Below, one piece after another: positions 17,087-25,900 of a stretch of 59,680 bases of DNA. The stretch's first letter is position 1. Each line of letters starts with the position of its first letter. Source of the DNA: HGM04593 sp045630965 (GTDB lineage: Bacteria > Bacteroidota > Bacteroidia > Bacteroidales > Bacteroidaceae); assembly GCA_045630965.1 (NCBI GenBank), contig JAZQTU010000007.1, positions 1-59,680 on the forward strand. The letters run 5' to 3'. Both the position numbers and the translations under genes were made by a program. The notes under the pieces are model-generated. The model saw nothing but the letters and a program-made list of their open reading frames with translations. It ran no database searches and was not told the origin of the DNA.

Positions 17087-17791
17087 CTATTCAAAATAGA
17101 ATGTAAGGATTATCATTTTGCTTGATACCCTATCAACAGATTCTGTAAATTTCAACATATTGGCATCAAGGAGATCCTTGCGTTCCCTTTGTAATATATT
17201 CAACGGGCTGAAAGCGAATTTCAATTCAGGAATAAGTTTGAAAAAAGGCAGATAAAAATCACATCCGAAACCGACTTCAACCATGGTATCAAACCTCTTT
17301 ACAAGAAGTTGCTGCTGTTTCTTCACTGTCAGGTTAACCATAGGACTGGCACCCATTGTTATGTAAGGACGATAATTATTGAAACGCTCCGCTGAAAATT
17401 TCATATGCAAAGGCAAAGCTATATAGGTAGTCTTTACAAGCTGGCGCGAGACATCCCCAGTCGCTTGTTCGCGAAAAACAAGACCATTCTGTCCAAAGTG
17501 CATGGTAGGCATAAGACGCAAAGAGAGATATGTACCCAAACGTAAATCGGCAAGCACACCGACAGTAAGTCCCGGACTATAGTGCGAAACATCGGCATAC
17601 CACTCTTCACCGCTTTCCGTAACAAAGCCATTGTTTACAAGTTCCATATCCTGTACGTGCGTTCCCACAAAAAAGCCATAGTGCAGACGACGATAATCTA
17701 TGTACGGTTTGTTCTGCACCTTACGTTCCTGTGTAAATGCCGATAACGGCAACACAAGCAACAATAATATGTATACGATTTTCTTCAACAT
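17087..17791 (-). CDS. porT: PorT-like type IX secretion outer-membrane protein
   Basis: A 234-residue protein with a signal peptide (MLKKIVYILLLLVLPLSAFT) and the amphipathic strand pattern of an 8-stranded barrel ending in the aromatic FYFE. The segment RRLHYGFFVGTHVQDMEL matches the PorT/SprT pattern (xxxHFGFSLGxNxxDF), and KLIPELKFAF near the C-terminus also fits. PorT is required for the type IX secretion system that exports proteins with C-terminal sorting domains in Bacteroidota. No other porin or gld/por genes are in the window, but two genes here carry such tails. It is convergent with dprA (8 bp apart) with no hairpin between. Confidence 0.75.
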   Translation of the reverse strand: MLKKIVYILLLLVLPLSAFTQERKVQNKPYIDYRRLHYGFFVGTHVQDMELVNNGFVTESGEEWYADVSHYSPGLTVGVLADLRLGTYLSLRLMPTMHFGQNGLVFREQATGDVSRQLVKTTYIALPLHMKFSAERFNNYRPYITMGASPMVNLTVKKQQQLLVKRFDTMVEVGFGCDFYLPFFKLIPELKFAFSPLNILQRERKDLLDANMLKFTESVDRVSSKMIILTFYFE

Positions 17792-17886
17792 TTCTATTTA
17801 TAACGCAAACAATGGGCACTTATTGCAGAGAAGAGGAATTTGAGATAATATTAAATGTAAAAATATGTTAAATAAAGCCACAAACG

Positions 17887-17916
17887 CTTGCTTATACCCA
17901 AAAAGCACTATCTTCG
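17887..17916 (+). promoter_or_regulatory. Promoter of the ferredoxin gene
   Basis: TTG (17888-17890), 18 bp spacer and TATCTTCG (17909-17916), a one-mismatch -7 box, 32 bp before the ATG. Confidence 0.6.
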
Positions 17917-17948
17917 TAGCGGATAATACAAACTTAAATTTTAATACT

Positions 17949-18116
17949 ATGGCTTACGTAATTTCAGATGACTGCGTTGCTTGCGGTACATGTATCGACG
18001 AGTGTCCTCAGGGTGCTATTTCTGAGGGTGAGAAGTATTCAATCAACCCCGAATTGTGCATCGACTGCGGTAGCTGTGCAAGTGTTTGTCCTTCAGAGGC
18101 TATCCACGAGGGATAA
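17949..18116 (+). CDS. 2[4Fe-4S] ferredoxin
   Basis: A 55-residue protein starting MAYVISDDCVACGTCIDECP, with two classical CxxCxxCxxxCP motifs (the second is CIDCGSCASVCP), diagnostic of clostridial-type two-cluster ferredoxins that carry low-potential electrons for enzymes such as pyruvate:ferredoxin oxidoreductase. The ATG at 17949 is chosen since all known members start at this point; the upstream in-frame extension has no ferredoxin homology and would cover the promoter. It stands alone, closed by a hairpin at 18140-18173, which fits a highly expressed single gene. Confidence 0.96.
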   Translation: MAYVISDDCVACGTCIDECPQGAISEGEKYSINPELCIDCGSCASVCPSEAIHEG

Positions 18117-18139
18117 TCAAAGTATCAGAAACAAAAACC

Positions 18140-18176
18140 AAAGAGACTGCGCCATAATTGACTCAGTCTCTTTTAA
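18140..18176 (+). terminator. Terminator of the ferredoxin gene
   Basis: A 10-bp stem (AAAGAGACTG / CAGTCTCTTT, arms 18140-18149 and 18164-18173) followed by a T run on the plus strand. Confidence 0.8.
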
Positions 18177-18189
18177 TTTACCACACGCC

Positions 18190-18282
18190 ATGAAGAATAT
18201 ATTGCATTTCATAACAAAAGCCACAATCATAACTGTCATTGCTGTCGTGGCATACACCATTTACAGGTACATTACCGCATGA
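18190..18282 (+). CDS. Possible 30-residue single-span membrane peptide
   Basis: An ATG at 18190 opens a 30-codon frame, MKNILHFITKATIITVIAVV followed by AYTIYRYITA: a positively charged start, one hydrophobic helix and a Tyr/Arg tail. It lies between two hairpins (18140-18173 and 18285-18329), which would delimit a very short transcript or allow read-through from the ferredoxin. Reading frame length alone does not prove coding. I recognise no family. Confidence 0.35.
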   Translation: MKNILHFITKATIITVIAVVAYTIYRYITA

Positions 18283-18284
18283 TT

Positions 18285-18329
18285 ATATGAATGACGGACA
18301 AACCTTAAAGGCTTGTCCGTCATTCATAT
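18285..18329. terminator. Bidirectional hairpin
   Basis: Arms ATATGAATGACGGACAA (18285-18301) and its complement (18313-18329) enclose an inner CCTTAAAGG. It lies between the plus-strand ferredoxin region and the end of the minus-strand thioredoxin-like gene. Confidence 0.75.
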
Positions 18330-18340
18330 GTAATACTTAA

Positions 18341-19405
18341 TTACTTGACTTTCTCTTCAATAAGTTTTTTCATTGCATCACCACGTAGGTTACGCTGTAC
18401 AATTATACCGTCAGGACCGAAAAGTATAATCTGCGGAATACCTCTGATACCATACAAAGCAGTAGCATCATCCTTGTTGTCGCGTGGAACATAAATCTGC
18501 GGATAGTTGATGCCTTCAGCACCAAGAGCAGCTTTGAACTTATCCTCCTCATCCCAAACATTTACACCAAGTACTGTAAATTTCTCTCCACCATACTTGT
18601 TCTGCAACTCAATAAGGTTTGGAATTTCAGCCTTGCAAGGACCACACCATGATGCCCAGAAGTCAACAAGAACGTACTTACCCTTACCTACATAGTCAGA
18701 AAGTCTTGAAGCCTTACCATCAACAGTAAAACCGCCGAAATCTACGAACATCTTGCCAGCCTGTGTAGCTTCAGCTTTAAGTAGATTCTCACGTTCCATC
18801 ATAATAGCAGGCACCTTTGAGGCATATTTTACCTTGCCAATCATAGTATCGAGAGCACCAAGTGTTGGATAGAACTCACTTGCTACCACACTAAGCACGT
18901 AAGCACCGAGCATGTTGTCCTTATTTTCCTCTATTGTCTTTTTATAGATATCGTATACGGCTTCAATATCGGCACTTACAGTAGCCTGAATTTCATTGGC
19001 AGGAATACCCTTTGACTGCAATTCCTGAATCTTGGCATTAACAGCATTACCGGCAACAGCAACAGCATTGTTCATTTCAACCAACTTGTCATTCAATCCA
19101 CCTGTTACAAAAGTAGGACGTGCTGTAAAATCAACCACAGCATTCACACCAGGAGCAACGATAACATCTGTTGTCATGCGTCTGTTGTTGGCAACACTTA
19201 CCTTGCTCAAGCACTGGTCATTGACATTGCGTTCAAACTTGAACGCACCGTTTGCAACAACAACTGTATCAACAGAAACAGACTGTTCAAAGAGGTAAAC
19301 CTCTTTACCATCATACTTTGCATCGACCTTTCCTGTAACGGTATAACTCTGCGCTGTAGCAGTCAACGCCATAGCCGACAAAGCAATAATTGACAAAAAT
19401 CTCAT
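18341..19405 (-). CDS. TlpA/ResA-like thiol-disulfide oxidoreductase
   Basis: A 354-residue exported protein (signal MRFLSIIALSAMALTATAQ). An N-terminal DUF4369-like beta domain (about 20-115) and a helical linker precede a thioredoxin-fold domain (about 215-354) with the active site WASWCGPCKAEIP, followed by the cis-proline segment GIRGIPQIILFGPDG. Such proteins reduce or oxidise disulfides in the periplasm, and many copies exist in Bacteroidales; the partner is unknown. It is probably transcribed on its own. Confidence 0.9.
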   Translation of the reverse strand: MRFLSIIALSAMALTATAQSYTVTGKVDAKYDGKEVYLFEQSVSVDTVVVANGAFKFERNVNDQCLSKVSVANNRRMTTDVIVAPGVNAVVDFTARPTFVTGGLNDKLVEMNNAVAVAGNAVNAKIQELQSKGIPANEIQATVSADIEAVYDIYKKTIEENKDNMLGAYVLSVVASEFYPTLGALDTMIGKVKYASKVPAIMMERENLLKAEATQAGKMFVDFGGFTVDGKASRLSDYVGKGKYVLVDFWASWCGPCKAEIPNLIELQNKYGGEKFTVLGVNVWDEEDKFKAALGAEGINYPQIYVPRDNKDDATALYGIRGIPQIILFGPDGIIVQRNLRGDAMKKLIEEKVK

Positions 19406-19447
19406 TTTTTATTCAGTTTTAATATTAATATTCATTCACTAATTGCG

Positions 19448-19455
19448 CGAAGATA
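19448..19455 (-). promoter_or_regulatory. Putative -7 element of the TlpA-like gene
   Basis: The minus strand reads TATCTTCG, 42 bp before the ATG at 19405. The -33 candidate (TTG at 19472-19474) has a short 16-bp spacing. Confidence 0.4.
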
Positions 19456-19527
19456 ATATAATTTATTTTTACAACTACCCCATTCACATTATTTAATACA
19501 GAGTTTTGCGGTTTTCATCAATAAAAA

Positions 19528-20340
19528 TCAGAAACCAAGAGTCACCACACCAATATGACGAGCATTCTTGCCCATCTGCTGTACAAGTACGGTATCACCT
19601 TCACAATTGACATACAACGCAGGCTGTTCAAAATAATCGTGAGTATGCCCACCAAGAATAACATCAATTCCAGGCACATTGTATGCAATTGTTTCATCGT
19701 TGTACTCCCCGTCGATTTTCCAACCGAGGTGAGAAAGACAGACAACGGCATCACATCCTTTTTTCTTAAGTTCCAAAACAGCGCTCTTTGCTGCCTCAAT
19801 TGGAGAAAGGAAAGACACACCTTCGTAATTATCCTTGCTTACAAGTCCTTTTGGATCGGGGGACAAGCCAAACACACCTATACGACGTCCACCTCTCTTG
19901 ATTATGACATAAGGCTCCACAAGCCCATCACATGCTGTTCCCGTAAAATCATAATTTGCACAGACAACCGGAAATTCTGCTATTCTGAACAGATGTGCCA
20001 TATTTTCAAGACCGAAGTCAAATTCATGGTTTCCGATAGCGCATGCGTCATACCCCATTGCATTCATCATCTCTATCTCAAACTCTCCCTTGAATACGTT
20101 ATAGTAGAGAGAACCTTGCGAAAAATCTCCACAATCAAACAATAACAGGTTGTCTCGACCTACAGAGTCTGCCACATGTTCTATTAGCAGAGCTCTGTTC
20201 AACACGCCGGCACCGCCATCCTTTTCGGCAGTTATGCAGCTATGCGTATCGTTGGTATGCAATATCGTCAACACGTCACATTCAGGCTTGCATGCCACGC
20301 AAAGCAGCAGAATTGAAAAACAAACAATATACTTTTTCAT
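19528..20340 (-). CDS. 5'-nucleotidase metallophosphatase half, lipoprotein
   Basis: A 270-residue lipoprotein (MKKYIVCFSILLLCVAC, Cys17) equal to the N-terminal calcineurin-like domain of UshA-type 5'-nucleotidases. Metal-binding motifs are visible: LHTNDTHSCI, FDCGDFSQGS, GNHEFDFG, CLSHLGW and GGHTHDYF. The C-terminal substrate-binding domain is absent; it is encoded by the gene just upstream (7 bp gap). The two proteins probably act together to dephosphorylate extracellular nucleotides for salvage. I believe similar split pairs occur in Bacteroides, so this may be an old gene fission and not a recent frameshift: each half has its own start and targeting signal. Confidence 0.9.
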   Translation of the reverse strand: MKKYIVCFSILLLCVACKPECDVLTILHTNDTHSCITAEKDGGAGVLNRALLIEHVADSVGRDNLLLFDCGDFSQGSLYYNVFKGEFEIEMMNAMGYDACAIGNHEFDFGLENMAHLFRIAEFPVVCANYDFTGTACDGLVEPYVIIKRGGRRIGVFGLSPDPKGLVSKDNYEGVSFLSPIEAAKSAVLELKKKGCDAVVCLSHLGWKIDGEYNDETIAYNVPGIDVILGGHTHDYFEQPALYVNCEGDTVLVQQMGKNARHIGVVTLGF

Positions 20341-20347
20341 AACCAGA

Positions 20348-21112
20348 CTATTTCATAACTGTAATACGACCATCACAAACTGCATACAACTTTTCACCGC
20401 GTTCAGCAACCTCCTTCACATATTGTACCATGAGGTCACGTATTGTAACATTTCCAAGCACTGTACACTCTGTTGCAAGTGACAGAGCGGTCATCTTGTC
20501 GTTGCCCTGAGATAGGTAATCGGATGTTGCAACAAGATATGTTTTTGCTGGGTCTACAGGAGCACCGCCGACCATAACAGAGACAAGCCCTCCATCCGGA
20601 GATATCTCCAATCTCATTCCACTGATAGCTTCTCCTCCCACTGAAGCTATTTCTGCACAAAGCTGCAGCAACTGCCCCCCGTTCAGATAAAGCAATGCAA
20701 GAGTATTTTCAAAAGGAAATACGTTATATATGTCGCCGAAAGTCACAACGCCCTGTGAAATATTGCTCCTCAAACCACCCTTGTTAGTTATAGCCACATC
20801 TACAACATCACTACTGTACCTCTGCGCCATCTCTTTCAATGCATCTGCAGCAAAGTTCATCAATGGACTTTCAGGTTGAAACTTGCAAAGATCAACGGCA
20901 GCCTCTCCAATAACAGGACGTTTGATACTATCTATCATAGCCTCACCCTTTTTGAGCAGAGCCCTGACTTCGACTGCACCGCTGTCCTTGTGCATTGCAA
21001 CAACCCTTATATTACCACCTTCAACACGCAAAGGCCGTCTTTCGGGATAATACAGCGCAAGCAATATCGCAACGACAGAGAGTAGAAAAAGTGAGAAAGA
21101 AACCTTTTTCAT
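20348..21112 (-). CDS. 5'-nucleotidase C-terminal-domain protein, membrane-anchored
   Basis: A 254-residue protein with an N-terminal hydrophobic signal/anchor (MKKVSFSLFLLSVVAILLAL). The rest matches the 5_nucleotid_C domain: LMNFAADALKEMAQ, AITNKGGLRSNISQGVVTFG, NVFPFENTLALLYLNGGQLL and ISGMRLEISPDGG. This domain binds the nucleotide base in UshA-type enzymes; the catalytic metal site is in the next gene. ATG at 21112 is preferred to one 33 bp upstream because it puts the charged start in front of the hydrophobic segment. Confidence 0.9.
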   Translation of the reverse strand: MKKVSFSLFLLSVVAILLALYYPERRPLRVEGGNIRVVAMHKDSGAVEVRALLKKGEAMIDSIKRPVIGEAAVDLCKFQPESPLMNFAADALKEMAQRYSSDVVDVAITNKGGLRSNISQGVVTFGDIYNVFPFENTLALLYLNGGQLLQLCAEIASVGGEAISGMRLEISPDGGLVSVMVGGAPVDPAKTYLVATSDYLSQGNDKMTALSLATECTVLGNVTIRDLMVQYVKEVAERGEKLYAVCDGRITVMK

Positions 21113-21142
21113 AGTACTTTTATAACAATTTATATACTGTGC

Positions 21143-21173
21143 CAAAGGTAGTGTTAATCGCCATAAAAAGCAA
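21143..21173 (-). promoter_or_regulatory. Promoter of the split 5'-nucleotidase pair
   Basis: On the minus strand TTG (21171-21173), 20 bp spacer, then TACCTTTG (21143-21150), a full match to the -7 consensus, 31 bp before the ATG at 21112. Confidence 0.65.
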
Positions 21174-21198
21174 TTTTAAGGCAAAATAAAGAGCAACA

Positions 21199-21230
21199 TT
21201 TGGTAAAATAAGAAAAATAGAGTATCTTTG
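21199..21230 (+). promoter_or_regulatory. Promoter of rplS
   Basis: TTTG (21199-21202), 20 bp spacer, TATCTTTG (21223-21230): a perfect Bacteroidota promoter, leaving a leader of about 80 nt before the rplS ATG. Confidence 0.8.
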
Positions 21231-21315
21231 TCCCCGCTTTCGGCGTAATCGCTGTCAAGGAAGGGTAACTTGATATGTTGCGTTTGAATGATTGAACAAT
21301 TTAACAAATCAAAAA

Positions 21316-21666
21316 ATGGATTTAATTAAAATTGCTAAAGAAGCATTTGCTACTGACGTAAAGCGTGAAATGGAGTTCGGTCCTGGTGACACTATCACAG
21401 TAGCTTACAAAATCATCGAGGGAACAAAAGAGCGTATCCAGATGTATCGTGGTGTTGTTATCCGCATCAGCGGTCACGGTAACGAAAAGCGTTTCACAGT
21501 ACGTAAGATGTCTGGTACTGTAGGCGTTGAGCGTATCTTCCCATTGAACTCACCAGCTATCGACAGCATCACTGTTAACAAGCGTGGTCGTGTTCGTCGT
21601 GCTAAACTTTACTACTTGCGTGCCCTTACCGGTAAGAAGGCTCGTATTAAAGAGATTAAAGCGTAA
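21316..21666 (+). CDS. rplS: 50S ribosomal protein L19
   Basis: A 116-residue protein with the L19 signature segments MYRGVVIRISGHGNEKRFTV, GVERIFPLNSPAIDSI and RGRVRRAKLYYLRALTGKKA. L19 lies at the subunit interface of the ribosome. The ATG at 21316 gives the usual MDLIKIAKEAF start; an in-frame upstream start would add eight unrelated residues. It is a single-gene unit with a perfect promoter and at least two hairpins in tandem behind it. Codon choice is strongly biased, as expected for a highly expressed gene. Confidence 0.97.
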   Translation: MDLIKIAKEAFATDVKREMEFGPGDTITVAYKIIEGTKERIQMYRGVVIRISGHGNEKRFTVRKMSGTVGVERIFPLNSPAIDSITVNKRGRVRRAKLYYLRALTGKKARIKEIKA

Positions 21667-21685
21667 GCATACCAACGAAGGTTTT

Positions 21686-21726
21686 AATATAAAAGACGTT
21701 GTCATCCTGACAACGTCTTTTATATT
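21686..21726 (+). terminator. Terminator 1 of rplS
   Basis: A 19-bp perfect stem (21686-21704 with 21708-21726), loop TCC, ending in TTTTATATTTTT. Strong intrinsic terminator directly after rplS. Confidence 0.85.
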
Positions 21727-21738
21727 TTTATACTTATA

Positions 21739-21770
21739 CAAAGACGCCCCCAAATTTGGGGGCGTCTTTG
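21739..21770. terminator. 32-nt perfect palindrome, second hairpin
   Basis: The 32 bases from CAAAGACGCCCCC to GGGGGCGTCTTTG are a perfect palindrome around AAATTT. As RNA it is a 13-bp GC-rich stem with a six-base loop. A back-up terminator is the simplest explanation, but the symmetry is also that of a protein-binding site. Confidence 0.65.
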
Positions 21771-21793
21771 GGTTTATATACCTATAATTTTAA

Positions 21794-21907
21794 TTTTGCA
21801 TTTCTGAGAGAATGTCATAGTATTCCTCATACCATCTGTTGACTTCTGCTTCGATATTCTCATCTTCAAAAATTTGACCTTCAAAAATTAAATCATCGGG
21901 TTCCTAA
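21794..21907 (-). pseudogene. Fossil C-terminus of an acidic protein
   Basis: Minus-strand reading from about 21907 down to the TAA near 21796 gives an uninterrupted 37-codon acidic frame, EPDDLIFEGQIFEDENIEAE followed by VNRWYEEYYDILSEMQN and stop. It has no ATG, GTG or TTG start and is preceded in frame by TAG. The composition looks protein-like and not random, so I read it as the last piece of a deleted gene; the family is not recognised. Its upstream end is embedded in the hairpin 21888-21930. It could also be chance. Confidence 0.3.
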
Positions 21908-21930
21908 ATTTGAGGAACCCGATGATTTAA
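21888..21930. terminator. Hairpin behind the cyclophilin gene
   Basis: An 18-bp perfect stem (21888-21905 with 21913-21930), loop AAATTTG, 22 bp after the stop of the minus-strand peptidyl-prolyl isomerase. Probable terminator for that gene. Confidence 0.75.
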
Positions 21931-21952
21931 TAACAAAACAGCCAAGAATAAC

Positions 21953-22696
21953 TTACTCAACAACTGTTACATTCATTACAACATCGCTCTTTGGACGGTC
22001 GTTGGGTAAAGTCTCTGCGTTCTGAATTTTCTCTACAACATCAAGCCCTTCAATTACTTCTCCAAACACTGTATACTCTCTATCAAGGAACGGTGTACCA
22101 CCAATTGTTGTATATGCTTCCACCTGCTCTGGAGTAAAGGAAGGAGCACCTTTTTCCTTGCTTATTTCAATTGCCATCTGACCAAGTTTTTCCTGCAGTG
22201 CCATGAGGCCGTCACGATCACGGTTACGACGCATTTCCATGATTTCATCGCGACGTTCTATGGCTAGAGCATTGAATATATTCTGCTCCTGCTGCATCTT
22301 CAGCTGGTGCTCAAGTTGCTTCAGTTCTGCAGCTTTATACACCTTACCCCACACAATATAGAACTGACTGCCACTGCTCTCTTTCTTGGGATTAACCTCA
22401 TCACCCTGTCGTGCAGCACTAAGTGCACCACGCTTGTGGTATAATACCGAAGAATTAATCTCTGCAGGAATTGTATAGCTAGGACCACCAGTGCCCAGAT
22501 TCTTTCCTGCTGGAGCACCTTTGCTTTCAGGGTCTCCACCTTGAATCATAAAGCCTTTTATTACACGATGAAACAGCGTTCCATCAAAATATCCTTCAAA
22601 TGCTAGTTTAAGAAAATTGTCACGATGAAGAGGAGTTTCATCATACAGGCGCACAGTTATATCGCCCAATGTTGTTGAAATTTTTACTGTTGGCAT
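21953..22696 (-). CDS. Cyclophilin-type peptidyl-prolyl isomerase
   Basis: A 247-residue protein without a signal peptide. The cyclophilin core is clear: VKISTTLGDITVRLYDETPL, FDGTLFHRVIKGFMIQGGDP (catalytic Arg and Phe/Met/Gln), LSAARQ, SGSQFYIVWG, and FGEVIEGLDVVEKIQ near the end. An insertion of about 70 residues rich in Met, Gln, Glu and Arg (about 125-190) splits the fold between the QFYI strand and the last strands, a feature I associate with Bacteroidales members. It catalyses prolyl cis-trans isomerisation during protein folding. Confidence 0.93.
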   Translation of the reverse strand: MPTVKISTTLGDITVRLYDETPLHRDNFLKLAFEGYFDGTLFHRVIKGFMIQGGDPESKGAPAGKNLGTGGPSYTIPAEINSSVLYHKRGALSAARQGDEVNPKKESSGSQFYIVWGKVYKAAELKQLEHQLKMQQEQNIFNALAIERRDEIMEMRRNRDRDGLMALQEKLGQMAIEISKEKGAPSFTPEQVEAYTTIGGTPFLDREYTVFGEVIEGLDVVEKIQNAETLPNDRPKSDVVMNVTVVE

Positions 22697-22750
22697 AATT
22701 TATATCATTTATCTTTTTATTTTAATGGATATCCATGATGTATTCTCCGG

Positions 22751-22781
22751 CGAAAGTAGTCAATAATGTCATGCCAACAAA
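22751..22781 (-). promoter_or_regulatory. Promoter of the cyclophilin gene
   Basis: On the minus strand TTTG (22778-22781), 19 bp spacer, TACTTTCG (22751-22758), one mismatch in the -7 box, 55 bp before the ATG. Confidence 0.6.
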
Positions 22782-22879
22782 ACAAAAGCAGATATTTCAA
22801 TTGCAAGGATATCATAAAAACGTTTCACACAAGAAGAACCTTTTAACATATACTCAAAATGCTTTTCCCAAATTTTCTC

Positions 22880-22910
22880 TTTGTTATTATAATTTAACTA
22901 TATATATTTG
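22880..22910 (+). promoter_or_regulatory. Promoter of the first GH95 gene
   Basis: TTTG (22880-22883), 19 bp spacer, TATATTTG (22903-22910): a perfect match to the consensus, giving a leader of about 80 nt. The rest of the 299-bp divergent region holds the cyclophilin promoter and nothing else I can recognise. Confidence 0.75.
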
Positions 22911-22995
22911 CTGATTGAAATGGTATGCCATTTTCTATACTGTATTTCAAATGGATATAACTAAAATCTAATACTAACAAATTAAAACAAACTCT

Positions 22996-25900
22996 ATGAA
23001 AAAGATCTTTTTTATGCTCGTCTCTTTCTTGTGTATGGCATTTGCAGCACAGGCACAGACAGCAGTGACCGATCTCTCGCAATTGAGTAACGACAAAGTT
23101 TACACATTGCGCAGTGCACGTTGTTTCTTGTTGTACAGCGATGCCGTTTCAGACAAACTTTGTTCTAGCAACGGTAAAAAAGTTGGTACTGTAACACTTG
23201 ACAACACAGACATCAACCATTTGTTCCGCATTGAAAAGAATGGTTCAAGCTACTATCTTTATAGTTTAGGCGCAGAGAAGTATATAGATGCTACAGGTGC
23301 ATATGAAGCTTCTCCAAAAACAATTTTGAAGATTGAAAATGTTGGTGGCAATTATCCATGGAAGCTTGGATTGGGTAGTAATTACATGAACTCACAAGAT
23401 CCAAACCAAACAGACCAAGGTATTATTCTTGACGGTTGGAGTACAACTGACCCCGGCAACTGTTATCTCATAGAGGAGGGTGTTGCACCATCTTCTGAAT
23501 TCTCAGTATCTATTCTTGGTACTGATGACGTTGCAGCAGGTGTTGTTATCAACGGCATAGAGTACAAGGATGGCGACACATTCACTGTTGATTTCACACT
23601 CAAGAGAAGCCACCTAAAGGCAAATGAGGTTGCTGGAAAAATTGCTTCTGCAAACGTTGACGGTTCAGTTGTTTATGTAAGCTACTTCGATGGCGATACA
23701 AAGTTCTATACAATCCAGAACGGCAAGGGCGGCTACGTAAGCATGAACCCCGAGTACCGTAGTGGTGCACACCTTATGCTTTCGAACAAGAACACTCCAC
23801 GTGACAACCAAGGTCTTTGGGCTTTTGTCAAGAGCGGTTCAGCATACAAGGTGTATAACTACTCTACAGGTCTTTCAAAGGTGCTCGGTATGACCGGTAC
23901 AGAGGCCAATGCTCGTGCAATGATGGTTGACCCTGCTACAACTTCTTATACTATTGAGTTCGACGGTACATTCAACTTCGGTAGCACAACTGAGCCTTCA
24001 TATATCAAACAGAGCGGTACATCAAGCCAGTACTGGAACGACCGAAACAGTTATTTGGCTCTTTGGAACAGCACAGGCGCTATTGGTGATACAGGTAGCA
24101 AGTTTTTCCTTGACGAGGCTGATGTTGCTGACTATCCCGATGAGTACATCCACGAGATTTCAGAGATTCAGGGTGTGTCATCATTCTCTCCAAAGAACCC
24201 AAATACATTGTGGTACACTACATCGGCCGAGGCTGCGGGTGTAAGCTACCCATGGATGGAGTATGCATTGCCACTCGGTAACGGTGAGCTAGGCTGTATG
24301 GTATTCGGCGGTGTACGCACCGAGGAGCTCCAGTTCAACGAGAAGACTCTTTGGAGCGGTCCTGCAAACCAGGTAGGTGCTGCAAGCGGTAGCCGCACAT
24401 TTATGAACTTCGGTTCATTGTTCATTGCAAACAACGACAACACTGTTTACGAGGGTGTGACCGACTATGTACGCTACCTCGACATCGAGGAGGGTATCGC
24501 AGGCGTTGAGTTCAAGAACGCAAACGGAACAAGACAAGTTCGCAAGTACTTCAGTTCTGCTCCAGATCAGGTAATCGCTGGTCAGTACAAGAGCGAGGGT
24601 GGGGACAAACTTAACCTTACATTCATGCTTGAGCCGGGTGCTGGTATCGGCGCAAGTGCTGTTACATACAACGCAGATGGTACTGCCGAGTTTACAGGTG
24701 CAATGACATCAGTTAATTATGCTGCACGCTTACACGTTGTCGCAAGTGAAGGCGCAACAGTAACAGCTTCTGGAAGAGGCATCACTGTAAAGAACGCAAC
24801 AGAGGTTACATTCTACCTCAAGGGTGCGACAAACTTCAATGGCGACATGGAGGTTCTTAACAACTACTTTACAACAGAAACTTCTGCTCAAGTTAACGAG
24901 CGTGTAAAGGGTGAGATTGAAGCTGCTCAGGCCAAGGGCTTCGCTGCCGTTGAGGCTGCACACATTGCCGATTTCAGAGCTATCACAAAGCGTATGACAT
25001 TCGACCTTGGTCTTGCAACACCGACAGTTGACACAAAGACATTGGTTGACAACTACTATCCAAACAATGCAAATGCCGACAGCAAGGAGAACGATCACTT
25101 GTTCCTAGAGCAGTTATATTTCCACTATGGCCGTTACTTGGCTATCAGTTCAAACCGTAAGCCTATTGCTGCCCCAAACAACCTTCAGGGTATCTGGAAC
25201 GACCGTGGCGCTGACTCACCTTGGAACTCTGACGTTCACACAAACATCAACATCCAGATGAACTACTGGCCAACTGAAATCACTAACCTCAGCGACCTCC
25301 ACAAGCCATTCGTAAACTTCATTATCCGTGGTGCACAGAGTGAAGGCTGGAAGAAGGTTGGTCAGCAGTACAATGGCGGATATGGTTGGAGCGTACTTAC
25401 AGAGTCTTCACTCTATAACAGTATGAGTACATGGGGTAGCAACTACCTCGTTGCCAATGTTTGGTACACAAGCCACTTGTGGATGCACTGGCGTTACACA
25501 CAGGATAAGGATTTCTTAAGAAAGGCGTTCCCTGTAATGTGGGATTGTGCAGAATTCTGGTTCCACCGCCTTATCAAAGACCGCAAAGTAAATGACGGTA
25601 CATTTGTTGCTCCAGACGAGTTCAGTGCAGAACAGCACGGAAACGAGAAAGAGGACGGTACAGCTCACGCACAGCAGATGATCAGCTACCTGTTCGAGAA
25701 CTTGAGTGAAGCCATTGAAATTCTTGGTGCAGAGACATTGAACCTCACACAGGAACAGCTCGACAAGCTTGCTCTCTATCTTGAAAAAACAGACAAGGGC
25801 TTGCATACCGAAACATACGATGGTAAATGGGGCAATCCTTGCTTTGGCGTAAATACCGGTGATGTATTGCTACGCGAATGGAAGTACTCTCCATACAGTG

